DNA of 41,960 nucleotides from positions 1-41,960 of the forward strand of contig NZ_JAJUHW010000026.1 of the NCBI RefSeq assembly GCF_029265695.1, read 5' to 3'. Source of the stretch: Gracilinema caldarium. Lineage in GTDB: Bacteria > Spirochaetota > Spirochaetia > Treponematales > Breznakiellaceae. This document shows positions 31,203-39,923 of this stretch, piece after piece (the first letter of the stretch is position 1; every line of letters starts with the position of its first letter). The notes beneath the pieces are model-generated. The model saw nothing but the letters and a program-made list of their open reading frames with translations. It had not been told where the DNA came from and made no database searches. Position numbers and translations under genes: made by a program.

Positions 31203-31892
31203 TTATTCCGCATCCTTAAAAAGAAAATTATTATATACGTTTGCCGAAGCAGGAGAATCATAGGCGAAACGGGATTCGCCGATACCCTGGTTCAGTTTTA
31301 TTTCCGTAAAATTAAAAACGATTAAGTCGCCGGCAAGGGTGGTTCCTTCGATGCGGCGAATCAATTTTGTTTCCGGATCGATGCTGAGTTTAAGTTCCCT
31401 AAAACCTTCCGAGACACTGCGGCGGGTAAGAGTAAGCTTTATCACCAGCTCCGCAGAGCCCTGATCCAGCGGTACCGGATCCGGCCCGATAGTGTATGCA
31501 CTATTGTAGTTTTTGCGGAGCAATCCAAGTCCCTGGGCCGAAGCAAGGGCAGCCCCGGAGGCGCTGTTATTTTTGGAGGTTGTCTGGCTTAATACGGCCC
31601 GATATTCGGGGAGGTATACGGTCAGCGTGTCTCCATTATAAGCAATAACCTGTTCCTCAGGCTTTGTGAAATCTATTCTGACAAGATTGGGATTTTTATA
31701 AATGATGGTGCCGAACATATCGGTCTTTCCGGCGCTTACCACAATTTTGGCGCTGTAATCCTTGACTGTGCCATACACTTCAGCAACCAGAGACAAATAT
31801 TTATCAGCTGTTAAAATTTCCTGACCATGGACGGCAAATACACTCACCAATCCCACAAATACCGCAAACACAAAGGTGGACACTCGTCTCAC
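31203..31892 (-). CDS. LolA-like outer-membrane lipoprotein carrier
   Basis: A 229-residue exported protein: signal peptide MRRVSTFVFAVFVGLVSVFAVHGQ, then a LolA-type half-barrel (LSLVAEVYGTVKDYSAKIVVSAG, MFGTIIYKNPNLVRIDFTKPEEQVIAYNGDTLTVYLPEY, ELKLSIDPETKLIRRIEG, LIVFNFTEIKLNQG). LolA proteins ferry lipoproteins across the periplasm; spirochaetes are rich in lipoproteins. Start GTG-31892 with GAGG ten bases upstream. A palindrome ATGTA-N4-TACAT is in the upstream gap. It lies 14 bases before the RodZ-like gene. Confidence 0.82.
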   Translation of the reverse strand: MRRVSTFVFAVFVGLVSVFAVHGQEILTADKYLSLVAEVYGTVKDYSAKIVVSAGKTDMFGTIIYKNPNLVRIDFTKPEEQVIAYNGDTLTVYLPEYRAVLSQTTSKNNSASGAALASAQGLGLLRKNYNSAYTIGPDPVPLDQGSAELVIKLTLTRRSVSEGFRELKLSIDPETKLIRRIEGTTLAGDLIVFNFTEIKLNQGIGESRFAYDSPASANVYNNFLFKDAE

Positions 31893-31985
31893 AGCTTGTA
31901 CCTCGTTTGAATAATGTAGGCTTACATAGTATCCGTTAGGGCTTCAAAGCGCAAGAGACTAAAGGCAGGGCCTTGGTATCAGCGG

Positions 31986-32282
31986 CTATAAGGGCAGATT
32001 GATGGACTTTTTTTCAGGATCATCGGACTGTTTATAAAATATTGCCACATTACCGATAACCCGCACCAGTTCAGCACCGAGGGCTTCAGCAATATGCTCA
32101 GACAATGCGCGGCGGTCTTCTTTGGATGCAATAAATCTTAGTTTTACCAGCTCCCTATTCTGGAGTTCCGCCTCCACAGCTCGCACCACACCTTCGGAAA
32201 GGCCTTCTTTTCCAATCATAACGGTGGGCTGTAGGGTAGATGCAAGGCCGGAAAGATAGCTCCGTTGTTTGCTGTTTAACAT
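31986..32282 (-). CDS. yhbY: YhbY/CRS1-type RNA-binding protein
   Basis: A 98-residue CRM-domain protein: LNSKQRSYLSGLASTLQPTVMIGKEGLSEGVVRAVEAEL then ELVKLRFIASKEDRRALSEHIAEALGAELVRVIGNVAIFYK. YhbY associates with pre-50S particles. GGAGGAAT precedes the ATG. The GKEGLS turn is the GXXG-like RNA contact. It sits between the Trx-fold and LolA-like genes. Confidence 0.92.
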   Translation of the reverse strand: MLNSKQRSYLSGLASTLQPTVMIGKEGLSEGVVRAVEAELQNRELVKLRFIASKEDRRALSEHIAEALGAELVRVIGNVAIFYKQSDDPEKKSINLPL

Positions 32283-32296
32283 GTATTCCTCCGGCC

Positions 32297-32965
32297 TTAT
32301 TTATGACCGAAGAGGGCTTTTTCTGCAATAAGCTCGTCGGTAAAGGGCCAGGGGATTGTGATACTCGAATCAATAAATAGGCAAGGCAGCTGCCGTGCAT
32401 CTGAACGATGCACCCAGTTGGGAAAATCTTCGACGATCCTGATTGAACCGATAATATGCTCCGTACCAAGACCAGCCTTTTCGGCCTTAATGATCCGCCA
32501 GAGGGCGGCAGCAGCTTCTATAGAGGTATTCTGATAGCGTGATACGAGGAGATCGATAGTAACCAGAGAACGCGAAGCCTGGCCTGCATGGTTCTGCATA
32601 TAGGAAAGGAGTTCCGGTTTTGCTTCTGCCAGTGATCCGAGACCAGTTACTATATCCAGTAAAATATCAAAGCTGTAGACCAAAGGGAGCCCATATAGGC
32701 GCACCTCGGGGGCATCTTTGGTAGTCAGCACCAGGGCTGGAATCGTATCCAGTCTGAATTTTCGGAGCAAATCGCCGCTTTCTGTGGCATCGCTGATTTC
32801 TACGGAGACCCGGCTGGAAAGCTCAGCCAATTCCTCCGCCAGCTGCCTCACTTCTCGGGACAGGCTGTCTTCGAACCGATGGGTAAAAACATGGATACTG
32901 ACGGACCGGCGGATCTGGCCTAAGCGGAGTTCCGCCTCCTTCCGGGCGGCTCTATTTAATACCAT
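32297..32965 (-). CDS. Thioredoxin-fold protein without CxxC, function unknown
   Basis: A 222-residue cytosolic protein. The first half reads as a glutaredoxin/AhpF-N-type fold: SVSIHVFTHRFEDSLSREVRQLAEELAELSSRVSVEIS, then FRLDTIPALVLTTKD (cis-Pro loop) and VRLYGLPLVYSFDILLDIV. The AhpF N-terminal pair of Trx-like folds is the closest pattern. No C-x-x-C is present, so redox chemistry is unlikely. The second half (LVTIDLLVSRYQNTSIEAAAALWRII ... IRIVEDFPNWVHRSDARQLPCLFID) looks like a second, degenerate copy. No ribosome site; a promoter at 32972-33000 predicts leaderless mRNA. Confidence 0.75.
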   Translation of the reverse strand: MVLNRAARKEAELRLGQIRRSVSIHVFTHRFEDSLSREVRQLAEELAELSSRVSVEISDATESGDLLRKFRLDTIPALVLTTKDAPEVRLYGLPLVYSFDILLDIVTGLGSLAEAKPELLSYMQNHAGQASRSLVTIDLLVSRYQNTSIEAAAALWRIIKAEKAGLGTEHIIGSIRIVEDFPNWVHRSDARQLPCLFIDSSITIPWPFTDELIAEKALFGHK

Positions 32966-32971
32966 AGGTTA

Positions 32972-33000
32972 AGCATAGGACGAGCCGCCTTTTCCGTCAA
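32972..33000 (-). promoter_or_regulatory. sigma70 promoter of the Trx-fold gene, predicted leaderless
   Basis: Minus-strand TTGACG (32995-33000), a 17-base spacer and TATGCT (32972-32977) end six bases before the ATG at 32965. The -35 overlaps the ftsH stop codon. Confidence 0.55.
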
Positions 33001-34952
33001 CTAGCCGACAAGAGGGCCTTGAATTCCTGTTCTTCCAAGGTTTCCTTTTCCAAAAGATGCTGGGAAATGGTTTCCAGCAAGGGCCTTTTTTCTGCAAGTA
33101 AGGTCTTCACCTTAAGGTAGCGCTCGTTTACTATCCGGGCAATTTCCTCATCTATATACTGCTGAGTCGACTCAGAATATTCCCGGTGCATGACCGGATC
33201 GGCGGCAGAAGGACCAAGCATGGAAGCTCCCCGCTGGGTCAGCGCCACATGACGGAACCGGGGACTCATACCATAGTCGGTAATCATCCTGCGGGCAATG
33301 TCGGTCGCCTTGGTAAGGTCATTGGCTGCTCCAGTAGAAATTTTACCGAACACCACATCCTCAGCAGCCCGGCCCCCAAGAAGCACATCAATTTTACCTA
33401 ACAGTTCTTCTTCGGTCATCAGATACCGGTCTTCTACAGGCATCTGAAGGGTATAGCCAAGGGCCCCAAAACCGCGGGGGACAATAGAAATTTTCTGAAC
33501 CGGATCGGAACCCTTTGTGAAGGCGGCCACCAACGCATGGCCCGTTTCGTGGTAGGCCACAATAGTCCGTTCCTCTTCATTAATAGCTCGGTTCTTTTTC
33601 TGGAGGCCCGCTACGGTTTTTTCAATGGCTTCATCAAAATCCTGCTGTTCAACCATTTTTCGACCGGCCCGCACCGCAAGCAGGGCGGCCTCGTTTACTA
33701 TATTCGCTAAATCCGCACCGGCAAAGCCTGATGTTTTGCGGGCCACCTTGCTTAAATCCACTTCGGGAGAAAGCTTTACCGTCCGCGCATGGATTTTAAG
33801 AATCGCTTCCCGCCCTGCCAGGTCGGGCCGGTCCACCAATACCTGCCGGTCAAACCGTCCGGGCCGGAGCAGGGCCGGATCCAATACATCGGGCCGGTTG
33901 GTGGCCGCCAGTATTATGAGCCCGCTTGTGGCATCAAAGCCGTCCATTTCCACAAGGAGCTGGTTTAGGGTCTGCTCCCGCTCGTCATTGCCGCCGATAG
34001 CACCGGTGATACGGCTTTTGCCTATCGCATCAAGTTCATCAATAAAAATAATACAGGGAGCTTTTTCCCGGGCCTGCTTAAAGAGATCCCGCACCCGTGC
34101 AGCGCCCACGCCGACAAACATCTCCACAAAATCAGCGCCGCTCATCTTAAAGAAGGGAACCCCCGCTTCTCCGGCCACTGCCCGGGCAAGCAGGGTCTTG
34201 CCGGTCCCCGGAGGACCGACTAGAAGCACGCCCTTGGGTATTTTACCCCCAATTTCCGTATACTTCCGTGGGTTTTTCAGGAAGTCTACCACTTCGACCA
34301 GCTCTTCCTTGGCCTCGTCCACACCGGCCACATCAGAAAAGCGGGTAACTACGTCTCCTTCGGCTACAATGACCGCTCGGTTTTGGCCAATAGACAGGAC
34401 GTTGTTTCCCATGTTGCCCATCCGGCGGATAAGAAGCCGCCAGATAAAGAAGAAAAACGCGAAGGGAAGAACCCAGCTAAAAATAAAATCCAGAACGGCG
34501 GTGCCTTCCTTAGAGACCGCATAGTAGCTGACCTTTTTTTCGTCCATCAATTTAATCAGTTCCGGATCGTAAATAGGCACAGTCCGGTATGCCGCTTCTG
34601 GCGGAGCATACTTTCTGGTAAGTAGATCCGGAGACTGTTTTTTTTCGCTGGTGTAGCCCGTGTAATAGTTAGAATCCAACTCTACCCGCTTAATTTCACC
34701 GGAGGCGATTTTTGCTTTAAACTCAGAAAAATCTATGGTTGGATTTACATTATTAAGGAATACATAATTAAAGAGGCTCATCAATACAATGAGCACGACC
34801 ACATAACCTAAAGAAAAACGCCACTGCCAATTGCCAAAGGGGCTATTGCCCGGCACCGGATCGGGGCTGCCTCCGAAGGGGAAATTAAAGTTCTTTTTAG
34901 GGGACCCCTTTTTGGGCCGTCTCACCGTTTTGCGTTTCTGCTCATTATTCAT
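32997..34952 (-). CDS. ftsH: ATP-dependent zinc metalloprotease FtsH
   Basis: A 651-residue membrane AAA protease that degrades misfolded and regulatory proteins. Two membrane helices lie at about residues 48-68 ([20 protein letters not shown]) and 158-176 ([18 protein letters not shown]). The AAA part has [20 protein letters not shown] (Walker A), [12 protein letters not shown] (Walker B), the [25 protein letters not shown]; the protease site is [13 protein letters not shown]. Start ATG-34952 with AAGGAG eleven bases upstream. The N-terminal tail (residues 1-45) is basic and disordered. Confidence 0.97.
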   Translation of the reverse strand: MNNEQKRKTVRRPKKGSPKKNFNFPFGGSPDPVPGNSPFGNWQWRFSLGYVVVLIVLMSLFNYVFLNNVNPTIDFSEFKAKIASGEIKRVELDSNYYTGYTSEKKQSPDLLTRKYAPPEAAYRTVPIYDPELIKLMDEKKVSYYAVSKEGTAVLDFIFSWVLPFAFFFFIWRLLIRRMGNMGNNVLSIGQNRAVIVAEGDVVTRFSDVAGVDEAKEELVEVVDFLKNPRKYTEIGGKIPKGVLLVGPPGTGKTLLARAVAGEAGVPFFKMSGADFVEMFVGVGAARVRDLFKQAREKAPCIIFIDELDAIGKSRITGAIGGNDEREQTLNQLLVEMDGFDATSGLIILAATNRPDVLDPALLRPGRFDRQVLVDRPDLAGREAILKIHARTVKLSPEVDLSKVARKTSGFAGADLANIVNEAALLAVRAGRKMVEQQDFDEAIEKTVAGLQKKNRAINEEERTIVAYHETGHALVAAFTKGSDPVQKISIVPRGFGALGYTLQMPVEDRYLMTEEELLGKIDVLLGGRAAEDVVFGKISTGAANDLTKATDIARRMITDYGMSPRFRHVALTQRGASMLGPSAADPVMHREYSESTQQYIDEEIARIVNERYLKVKTLLAEKRPLLETISQHLLEKETLEEQEFKALLSAS

Positions 34953-35062
34953 TAATACAACACTCCTTGTATTAAAATACCTCTTTTTCCCTCCGGAGGC
35001 TATCTTGAATGATAAAAAACAGCTTTTACACGTTCTTAAGTACTGCAGTTATTACTCTTCCC

Positions 35063-35893
35063 TTATGCTATGGGCTGTTTCATATACACATCCAGCTTGG
35101 GATAGGGAATTTCAATTCCTTCCTGGACAAAACGACGGTGAATATCGATCATAATGGAGTTTTTTAAGTTGAGGAATTCAGATTTCTCGAACCATAAGCC
35201 GACCAAAATGTTGATACCAGAACTGTCAAATTTATCAAAGACGATAAGAGGTTCGGGATTATCCAGAACATAGGGATTTTTAGCAGCCACATCCAGCAAA
35301 ATGGTGCGTACATGCTCTAAGTCAGCTGTATAGCCCACAGTTACCCATATATCGAGCCGCCGAATAGGAAAGCGGGTAATATTGGTCACGTTTGTTTTGA
35401 TGAGCGTTTCGTTCGGTATACGAATATACCGGTTGTCGAAGGTTTGTATTTTTACAGAAAGAAAATCAATAGATTGAACCACACCACTCACATTTCCTAC
35501 TTCAATAACATCTCCAACCAGAAATGGTTTTTCTGAAATTAAAAACAGGCCGGAAATGACATTAGATACCGAGGTTTGAGCCGCAAAACCGACCGCGATA
35601 CCCGCAATACCTGCAGCGCCTAAAAGAGCGCTCAAGTCTACGCCCAGGGCATTAAAGAGGGTCATTACCGCGACGACATAGCCCGTATACCGGATAATCT
35701 TTTTAATCACAAAAACACGCTGTTCTGATACAGCGGAGGAAATCATTTTGCCAACAACCCTGCGCGTAATACTAAAAACCAGCAATACGAGAACAATAGC
35801 GATGCTGGTACCGAGAACCTTATTGTAAAAATCCGCCGAGGTAAATTGAGATAGAAAATGTAAAATATTAGAAAAAACAAGTTCCGTATTCAT
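35063..35893 (-). CDS. MscS-family mechanosensitive channel
   Basis: A 276-residue small-conductance mechanosensitive channel that releases solutes after osmotic downshock. Helices: about 28-48 (VLGTSIAIVLVLLVFSIT), 70-88 (YTGYVVAVMTLFNALGV) and the pore helix ALLGAAGIAGIAVGFAAQTSVSNVISGLFLI (TM3, about 93-124). The beta domain follows (FLVGDVIEVGNVSGVVQSIDFLSVKIQTFDNRYIRIPNE) and a C-terminal alpha/beta part. Size matches E. coli MscS. GGAGCC precedes the ATG. It starts nine bases after the DUF432-like gene. Confidence 0.94.
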   Translation of the reverse strand: MNTELVFSNILHFLSQFTSADFYNKVLGTSIAIVLVLLVFSITRRVVGKMISSAVSEQRVFVIKKIIRYTGYVVAVMTLFNALGVDLSALLGAAGIAGIAVGFAAQTSVSNVISGLFLISEKPFLVGDVIEVGNVSGVVQSIDFLSVKIQTFDNRYIRIPNETLIKTNVTNITRFPIRRLDIWVTVGYTADLEHVRTILLDVAAKNPYVLDNPEPLIVFDKFDSSGINILVGLWFEKSEFLNLKNSIMIDIHRRFVQEGIEIPYPKLDVYMKQPIA

Positions 35894-35902
35894 ACATGGC
35901 TC

Positions 35903-36718
35903 CTACATGCCGGTAATAGATTTCAGAAAATTCATGCCCCGCCGGACTAACAGTTCACTCAAACCCGACCGGTTCCCCGTATGGACCTTTTTTCTATTAC
36001 GATGAGCGCCTGAATCTACACTCATTCTCAAGCCCCCATCAGCGGTTGTATCGATCAGTACCGTATCACCGGTCAGGAAGCCATCCTGCTCATAAATGTT
36101 CATCAGGTCTGTATAGATAGCAAATCGTTTAAGATCCAGTTCGTTCTTGGAGACATTACGGACGATGATGTCGCAATGGATAAGGGATTTACATGCCGAT
36201 GCAGCGGATTTTATATCAATCCCCGTATTGCCATCGGAACCTTCTTTGGTAGGGACTTCTCCCTTGCATTGGGGATCCAGCATCAGCGGCAAGGAAAGGC
36301 AGAGGTCTCCCGATGTCTTGTCCCCAAACCAGGTTGGCGAAAGATTAAAATGCTGTTTTTCCGCTAATACGGTTCCATCTTCCAACTCAAACCGGAGAAG
36401 TGGTGGTAGAGCTACAGAAAAACGAGCCTCTGCCCCTGGGAGCAGTTTAATTTCGTTCCGGACTGTAATAAGATACGGCCGGTTTGCATAATAGGGCCTG
36501 AGGGCTACTTTTTCACCTCTGCTGACCGCAAAAGACACCGGAGACTGTCCAGGGTGTTCCACCGGTTCAGGCCCTCCCGCGTCAGGGTTTAGATCAAGAA
36601 AGGATCCAGAAAGAAAGGCAAGCCGCCATTCTTCACCGTTCTTACGCAAAAAGGCGCGGCCCCCATCGAGCCGCCACTCATACCAGGTTATTTCCTGAGG
36701 TGCAAAATAATCCCACAT
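35903..36718 (-). CDS. DUF432-like protein paired with mscS
   Basis: A 271-residue cytosolic protein resembling DUF432: an N-terminal YEWRLDGGRAFLRKNGEEWRLAFLS-type strand pair, RPYYANRPYLITVRNEIKLLPGAEARFSVALPPLLRFEL, then CKSLIHCDIIVRNVSKNELDLKRFAIYTDLMNIY and a final basic helix. The function of DUF432 is not established; I recall it next to mscS in other genomes, as here (nine bases apart). No ribosome site; a GTGACA-18-TATAAT promoter ends seven bases before the ATG and carries a palindrome. Confidence 0.65.
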   Translation of the reverse strand: MWDYFAPQEITWYEWRLDGGRAFLRKNGEEWRLAFLSGSFLDLNPDAGGPEPVEHPGQSPVSFAVSRGEKVALRPYYANRPYLITVRNEIKLLPGAEARFSVALPPLLRFELEDGTVLAEKQHFNLSPTWFGDKTSGDLCLSLPLMLDPQCKGEVPTKEGSDGNTGIDIKSAASACKSLIHCDIIVRNVSKNELDLKRFAIYTDLMNIYEQDGFLTGDTVLIDTTADGGLRMSVDSGAHRNRKKVHTGNRSGLSELLVRRGMNFLKSITGM

Positions 36719-36725
36719 GCTGTTA

Positions 36726-36766
36726 ATTATAAAGAAAAATCAGTATTCTTGTCACTTGCGAAGTGA
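36726..36766 (-). promoter_or_regulatory. Promoter plus palindrome for the DUF432-mscS operon
   Basis: Minus-strand GTGACA (36750-36755), an 18-base spacer and TATAAT (36726-36731) end seven bases before the DUF432 ATG. An inverted repeat TCACTT-GCG-AAGTGA (36752-36766) overlaps the -35 and is a candidate operator. Confidence 0.6.
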
Positions 36767-36789
36767 TCTTCATTCCATCACAAATCTAT

Positions 36790-36806
36790 GGTACCATCGA
36801 GGTACC
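36790..36806 (+). repeat. Twin GGTACC sites upstream of galT
   Basis: Two palindromic GGTACC hexamers (36790-36795 and 36801-36806) are spaced by ATCGA, just after a possible -10 TATGGT (36787-36792). They could be an operator for the gal genes; no regulator gene is adjacent. Confidence 0.35.
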
Positions 36807-36834
36807 TTTTCAAACCCTTTTAATGGAGCATATT

Positions 36835-37896
36835 ATGATGCACTTAGCGGACTATCCACAACGTCGTTACAATCCCTTGGCAGGCGAATGGGTTTTGGTT
36901 TCGCCCCACCGTACAAAACGGCCCTGGCAGGGACAGGTAGAAAAACCAACCATTGATAAGCTGCCTGAATATGATGAAACCTGCTATCTATGCCCCGGAA
37001 ACGAACGGGCCGGGGGCGTAAAAAATCCAAAATATGACGGAGTCTTTACTTTTCCCAACGATTTTGCCGCTCTGCTTCCCGAAGCTCCGCAAGAATCAAT
37101 GAACGAAGCCAATGGCCTATTCCAAGCCGTAACAGAACGGGGCCGCTGCGAGGTACTTTGTTTTTCTCCTCGGCATGACCTGACCCTGCCCCGCATGGAC
37201 CTTGCTTCGATAGAAAAGGTAGTCCGCGTATGGCAGGAAAAATATAAAACCCTCGGCTCGGATCCCCACATCTCCTATGTGCAAATATTTGAAAACCGCG
37301 GGTCCGTCATGGGCTGCTCCAACCCCCACCCCCACGGTCAGATCTGGGCTACCGAACACCTGCCTGACCTGCCTGCCAAAGAAGACAGCCGCCAGCGGCT
37401 TTACAAACAGGAGCATGGAAGCTGCCTCCTCTGCGATTATGTACAGCAAGAACTTAAAAAGAACGAACGGATTATCTTCCAGAATGATTCCTTTGTTGCC
37501 CTGGTTCCCTTCTGGGCTGTATGGCCCTATGAGGTCATGGTACTGCCTAAGCGGCATTTTGCATCCATTGACCAGATGACCGACAAGGAAGTCAGCGATT
37601 TTGCGGATGCCCTGAAACGGATGGGGACCCGCTTCGACAACCTATTCCTTACTTCCTTCCCCTACTCCATGGGCTTCCACCAGAAACCCACAAAACCAGT
37701 GCAGGACACCGAAGCGGATACAGCATGGCACTTCCATGTTCATTATTTCCCGCCCCTCCTGCGAAGCGCCACGGTGCGGAAATTCATGGTCGGCTTTGAA
37801 CTGCTCGCCATGCCCCAGCGGGATATTACCCCCGAATCTGCCGCAGAACGGCTGCGCTCCCTTTCAGAAGTCCACTATATGGAGCAGCAGCAATGA
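36835..37896 (+). CDS. galT: Galactose-1-phosphate uridylyltransferase
   Basis: A 353-residue GalT: UDP-glucose + galactose-1-P to glucose-1-P + UDP-galactose, in the Leloir route. Zinc ligand region [13 protein letters not shown], the active site [15 protein letters not shown] with the uridylyl histidine (about residues 160-166), and [12 protein letters not shown] near the C-terminus. ATG-36835 is picked because TGGAG lies six bases upstream and the family starts with the [20 protein letters not shown] block; starts at 36763 or 36823 would add unrelated residues. It overlaps galK by four bases. Confidence 0.94.
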   Translation: MMHLADYPQRRYNPLAGEWVLVSPHRTKRPWQGQVEKPTIDKLPEYDETCYLCPGNERAGGVKNPKYDGVFTFPNDFAALLPEAPQESMNEANGLFQAVTERGRCEVLCFSPRHDLTLPRMDLASIEKVVRVWQEKYKTLGSDPHISYVQIFENRGSVMGCSNPHPHGQIWATEHLPDLPAKEDSRQRLYKQEHGSCLLCDYVQQELKKNERIIFQNDSFVALVPFWAVWPYEVMVLPKRHFASIDQMTDKEVSDFADALKRMGTRFDNLFLTSFPYSMGFHQKPTKPVQDTEADTAWHFHVHYFPPLLRSATVRKFMVGFELLAMPQRDITPESAAERLRSLSEVHYMEQQQ

Positions 37897-39218
37897 CAGG
37901 CCACGAACTGCTTCAGCGTCTTTCCAAAGCAAGCAGCCGGGACCGCCTTGCAGAACTGTACGGAGTATCCCAGGTTGATGAAGCCCAGCGGCGTTACCGA
38001 ACATTGCTCGAAGCTACGCTGCAGGCCTTTCCCGAAACAGAAGGAAACATCCATGTATTTACCGCCGCCGGCCGAACCGAACTGGGGGGCAACCATACGG
38101 ACCATAACCATGGAAAAGTACTTGCCGCATCTATTCAGCTCGATGCCCTGGCCTTTGTGAGCCCCCGACAGGACAACAAGGTTATTTTCAGGTCCACCGG
38201 CTACAGCGATGTGGTGGTAGATATCTCTGATACCGAACCAAAGGAGCAGGAAAAGGGCACGACAGAGGCCCTCGTCCGGGGAATTGCCGCAGAATTTAAA
38301 AACCGAGGGGTGCCAATCCGCGGATTTACCGCCAATGCGGCCTCCACGGTGCTGTCCGGCTCGGGCCTTTCGTCCTCCGCGGCAGTAGAGGTCCTCTTCG
38401 GCACCATATTTGACCGGCTCTACGGCGGCGGGAACCGCAGCGCCGTAGAAATTGCCCAAATCGGTCAGCGTGCCGAAAATGTTTACTTTGGCAAGCCCTG
38501 CGGGCTCATGGACCAGGTTGCCTGCGCCTCAGGAGGCGCAGTGGCCATCGACTTTAAGGATCCGGCCCGCCCGCTCGTAACCCAGGTTCCCTTTGACCCA
38601 GGCCTCTCTGGCTATGCCCTCTGTGTGGTCGATACGGGCGGGAGCCACGCTGACCTGACCGATGAATACGCTGCGGTTCCCGCCGAAATGAAGGCCGTGG
38701 CAGCCCACTTCGACAAAGCGGTCCTCCGTGATGTTGATAAAAAGGACTTTTATGGGGCCATACCCGCCCTGCGGCAAAAGGCCGGAGACCGAGCCGTACT
38801 GCGGGCCCTGCATTTTTTTGCTGAAAACGATCGGGTGGATGCCATGCTTCGGGCAGTACAGGCCCATCACGAAGCACAGAACACTTCTGAGCGGCAGCAG
38901 GCTATGGAAACCTTCCTCAGCCTTGTGAACGAGTCTGGCAATTCATCCTGGGAACTTTTGCAGAATGTTACTTCCGTAAAGTCCGTAGGGGAACAGGGCC
39001 CCGCCCTTGCGTTAGCCATGACCCGAGACTTTATACAGAGCCTGGGCCGCGGCGCATGCCGGGTGCACGGCGGCGGATTTGCCGGCACTATCCAAGTGTA
39101 TATCCCGACAGAATCGGTCGGCCTGTACCGTGAGTGGATGGCCGGGACCTTCGGCGAGAAAGCAGTTACCCAGCTGCGCATTCGGCCCGTAGGGGCTGCA
39201 GAGCTTCATTTTGACTAA
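37893..39218 (+). CDS. galK: Galactokinase
   Basis: A 441-residue GHMP kinase. Galactokinase signature is [20 protein letters not shown] (about residues 58-77); the ATP loop is [18 protein letters not shown] (about 151-168); [13 protein letters not shown] and the C-terminal [18 protein letters not shown] complete the site. The first 55 residues form a helical extension longer than in E. coli GalK (382 residues). It phosphorylates galactose for GalT. ATGA overlap with galT shows coupling. Confidence 0.93.
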   Translation: MTGHELLQRLSKASSRDRLAELYGVSQVDEAQRRYRTLLEATLQAFPETEGNIHVFTAAGRTELGGNHTDHNHGKVLAASIQLDALAFVSPRQDNKVIFRSTGYSDVVVDISDTEPKEQEKGTTEALVRGIAAEFKNRGVPIRGFTANAASTVLSGSGLSSSAAVEVLFGTIFDRLYGGGNRSAVEIAQIGQRAENVYFGKPCGLMDQVACASGGAVAIDFKDPARPLVTQVPFDPGLSGYALCVVDTGGSHADLTDEYAAVPAEMKAVAAHFDKAVLRDVDKKDFYGAIPALRQKAGDRAVLRALHFFAENDRVDAMLRAVQAHHEAQNTSERQQAMETFLSLVNESGNSSWELLQNVTSVKSVGEQGPALALAMTRDFIQSLGRGACRVHGGGFAGTIQVYIPTESVGLYREWMAGTFGEKAVTQLRIRPVGAAELHFD

Positions 39219-39467
39219 CAAAGTACAATTGCTTGCGGTTGTGCGCGATTTCAATAAAACCGCATGCAATCGCTGATACTAATCGCGGTCCAACAAAGCA
39301 ACTTTTTCGGCGGCTGAGATCAAAGCCGCTGGCTTTCGCGGCTCAAGCTCTTAAAAAAAGCATTTACTTCGGGTATTATAGGGTCGATACTAGAACTATC
39401 AGACCTTTGAAAGACAACAGAATACGCAAAGGCTTGAAGCACCGTGTATATTTGGAGGGGAAACGCT
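39219..39467 (+). promoter_or_regulatory. Intergenic region before fliS: repeat, alternative hairpins, promoter
   Basis: This 249-base gap holds a REP-like segment with TGCGGTT/AACCGCA and ACTAATCGCGG (39230-39288), then AGCCGC (39324-39329) that can pair with GCGGCT either upstream (39310-39315) or downstream (39338-39343). A possible promoter is TTAAAA (39351-39356), 17 bases, TATTAT (39374-39379). GTCGATAC at 39383 loosely resembles a sigma28 -10 box but has no matching -35. Confidence 0.4.
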
Positions 39468-39914
39468 TTGGCTTATCCTAATGCACTATCTGCTTACCGA
39501 GAAACGAGGGTTCGCACCGCCAGCCAAGGACAGCTCATCATTATGCTCTATGATGAAGCAGTCAAACAGATGGATCACAGCATAGAACTTTTAACTCAAA
39601 ATAAAAAGGGCAAACCCGATCCATCCCGGATCGAACCAATAAACAAAGCTCTGGTAAAAGCCCAGGAAATTATTACCGAATTGATGGTTTCTCTGGACTT
39701 TGAACAGGGCGGCGACATTGCCAAGAACCTGTTCTCCCTGTACACATGGTTTAACCGTGAACTGCTCGAGGCAAACCTAGCAAAAGACGTGGAACGCATT
39801 AAGGCTGTCCGCACCATGATGAACGAATTGCGGGGAGCATGGCAGGAAGTGGTCGCAAAAACCGCCGCAGAACACCGGGGAAATCCTTCTTCCGGAATCA
39901 ACATCGCAGGGTGA
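39468..39914 (+). CDS. fliS: Flagellar export chaperone FliS
   Basis: A 148-residue FliS, which binds unfolded flagellin in the cytosol. TTG-39468 gives AYPNALSAYRETRVRTASQGQLIIMLYDEAVKQM, the usual opening, with GGAGGGGAAA just upstream; a start at 39444 would add eight unrelated residues. Later segments: INKALVKAQEIITELMVSLDFEQGGDIAKNLFSLYTWFNREL and VRTMMNELRGAWQEV. The tail beyond 130 is variable. It is followed after nine bases by the FlgN-like gene. Confidence 0.93.
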   Translation: MAYPNALSAYRETRVRTASQGQLIIMLYDEAVKQMDHSIELLTQNKKGKPDPSRIEPINKALVKAQEIITELMVSLDFEQGGDIAKNLFSLYTWFNRELLEANLAKDVERIKAVRTMMNELRGAWQEVVAKTAAEHRGNPSSGINIAG

Positions 39915-39923
39915 GGTATACCG

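Noticed and set aside
33625-34524. 299-residue open frame opposite ftsH
   Set aside because: Very rich in Ser, Arg and Pro as expected for the complement of a GC-biased AAA gene; no ribosome site or motif.
39364-39390. sigma28 promoter before fliS
   Set aside because: GTCGATAC resembles GCCGATAA in six of eight positions but no TAAA lies 15-16 bases upstream, so a sigma70-like promoter is the better guess.
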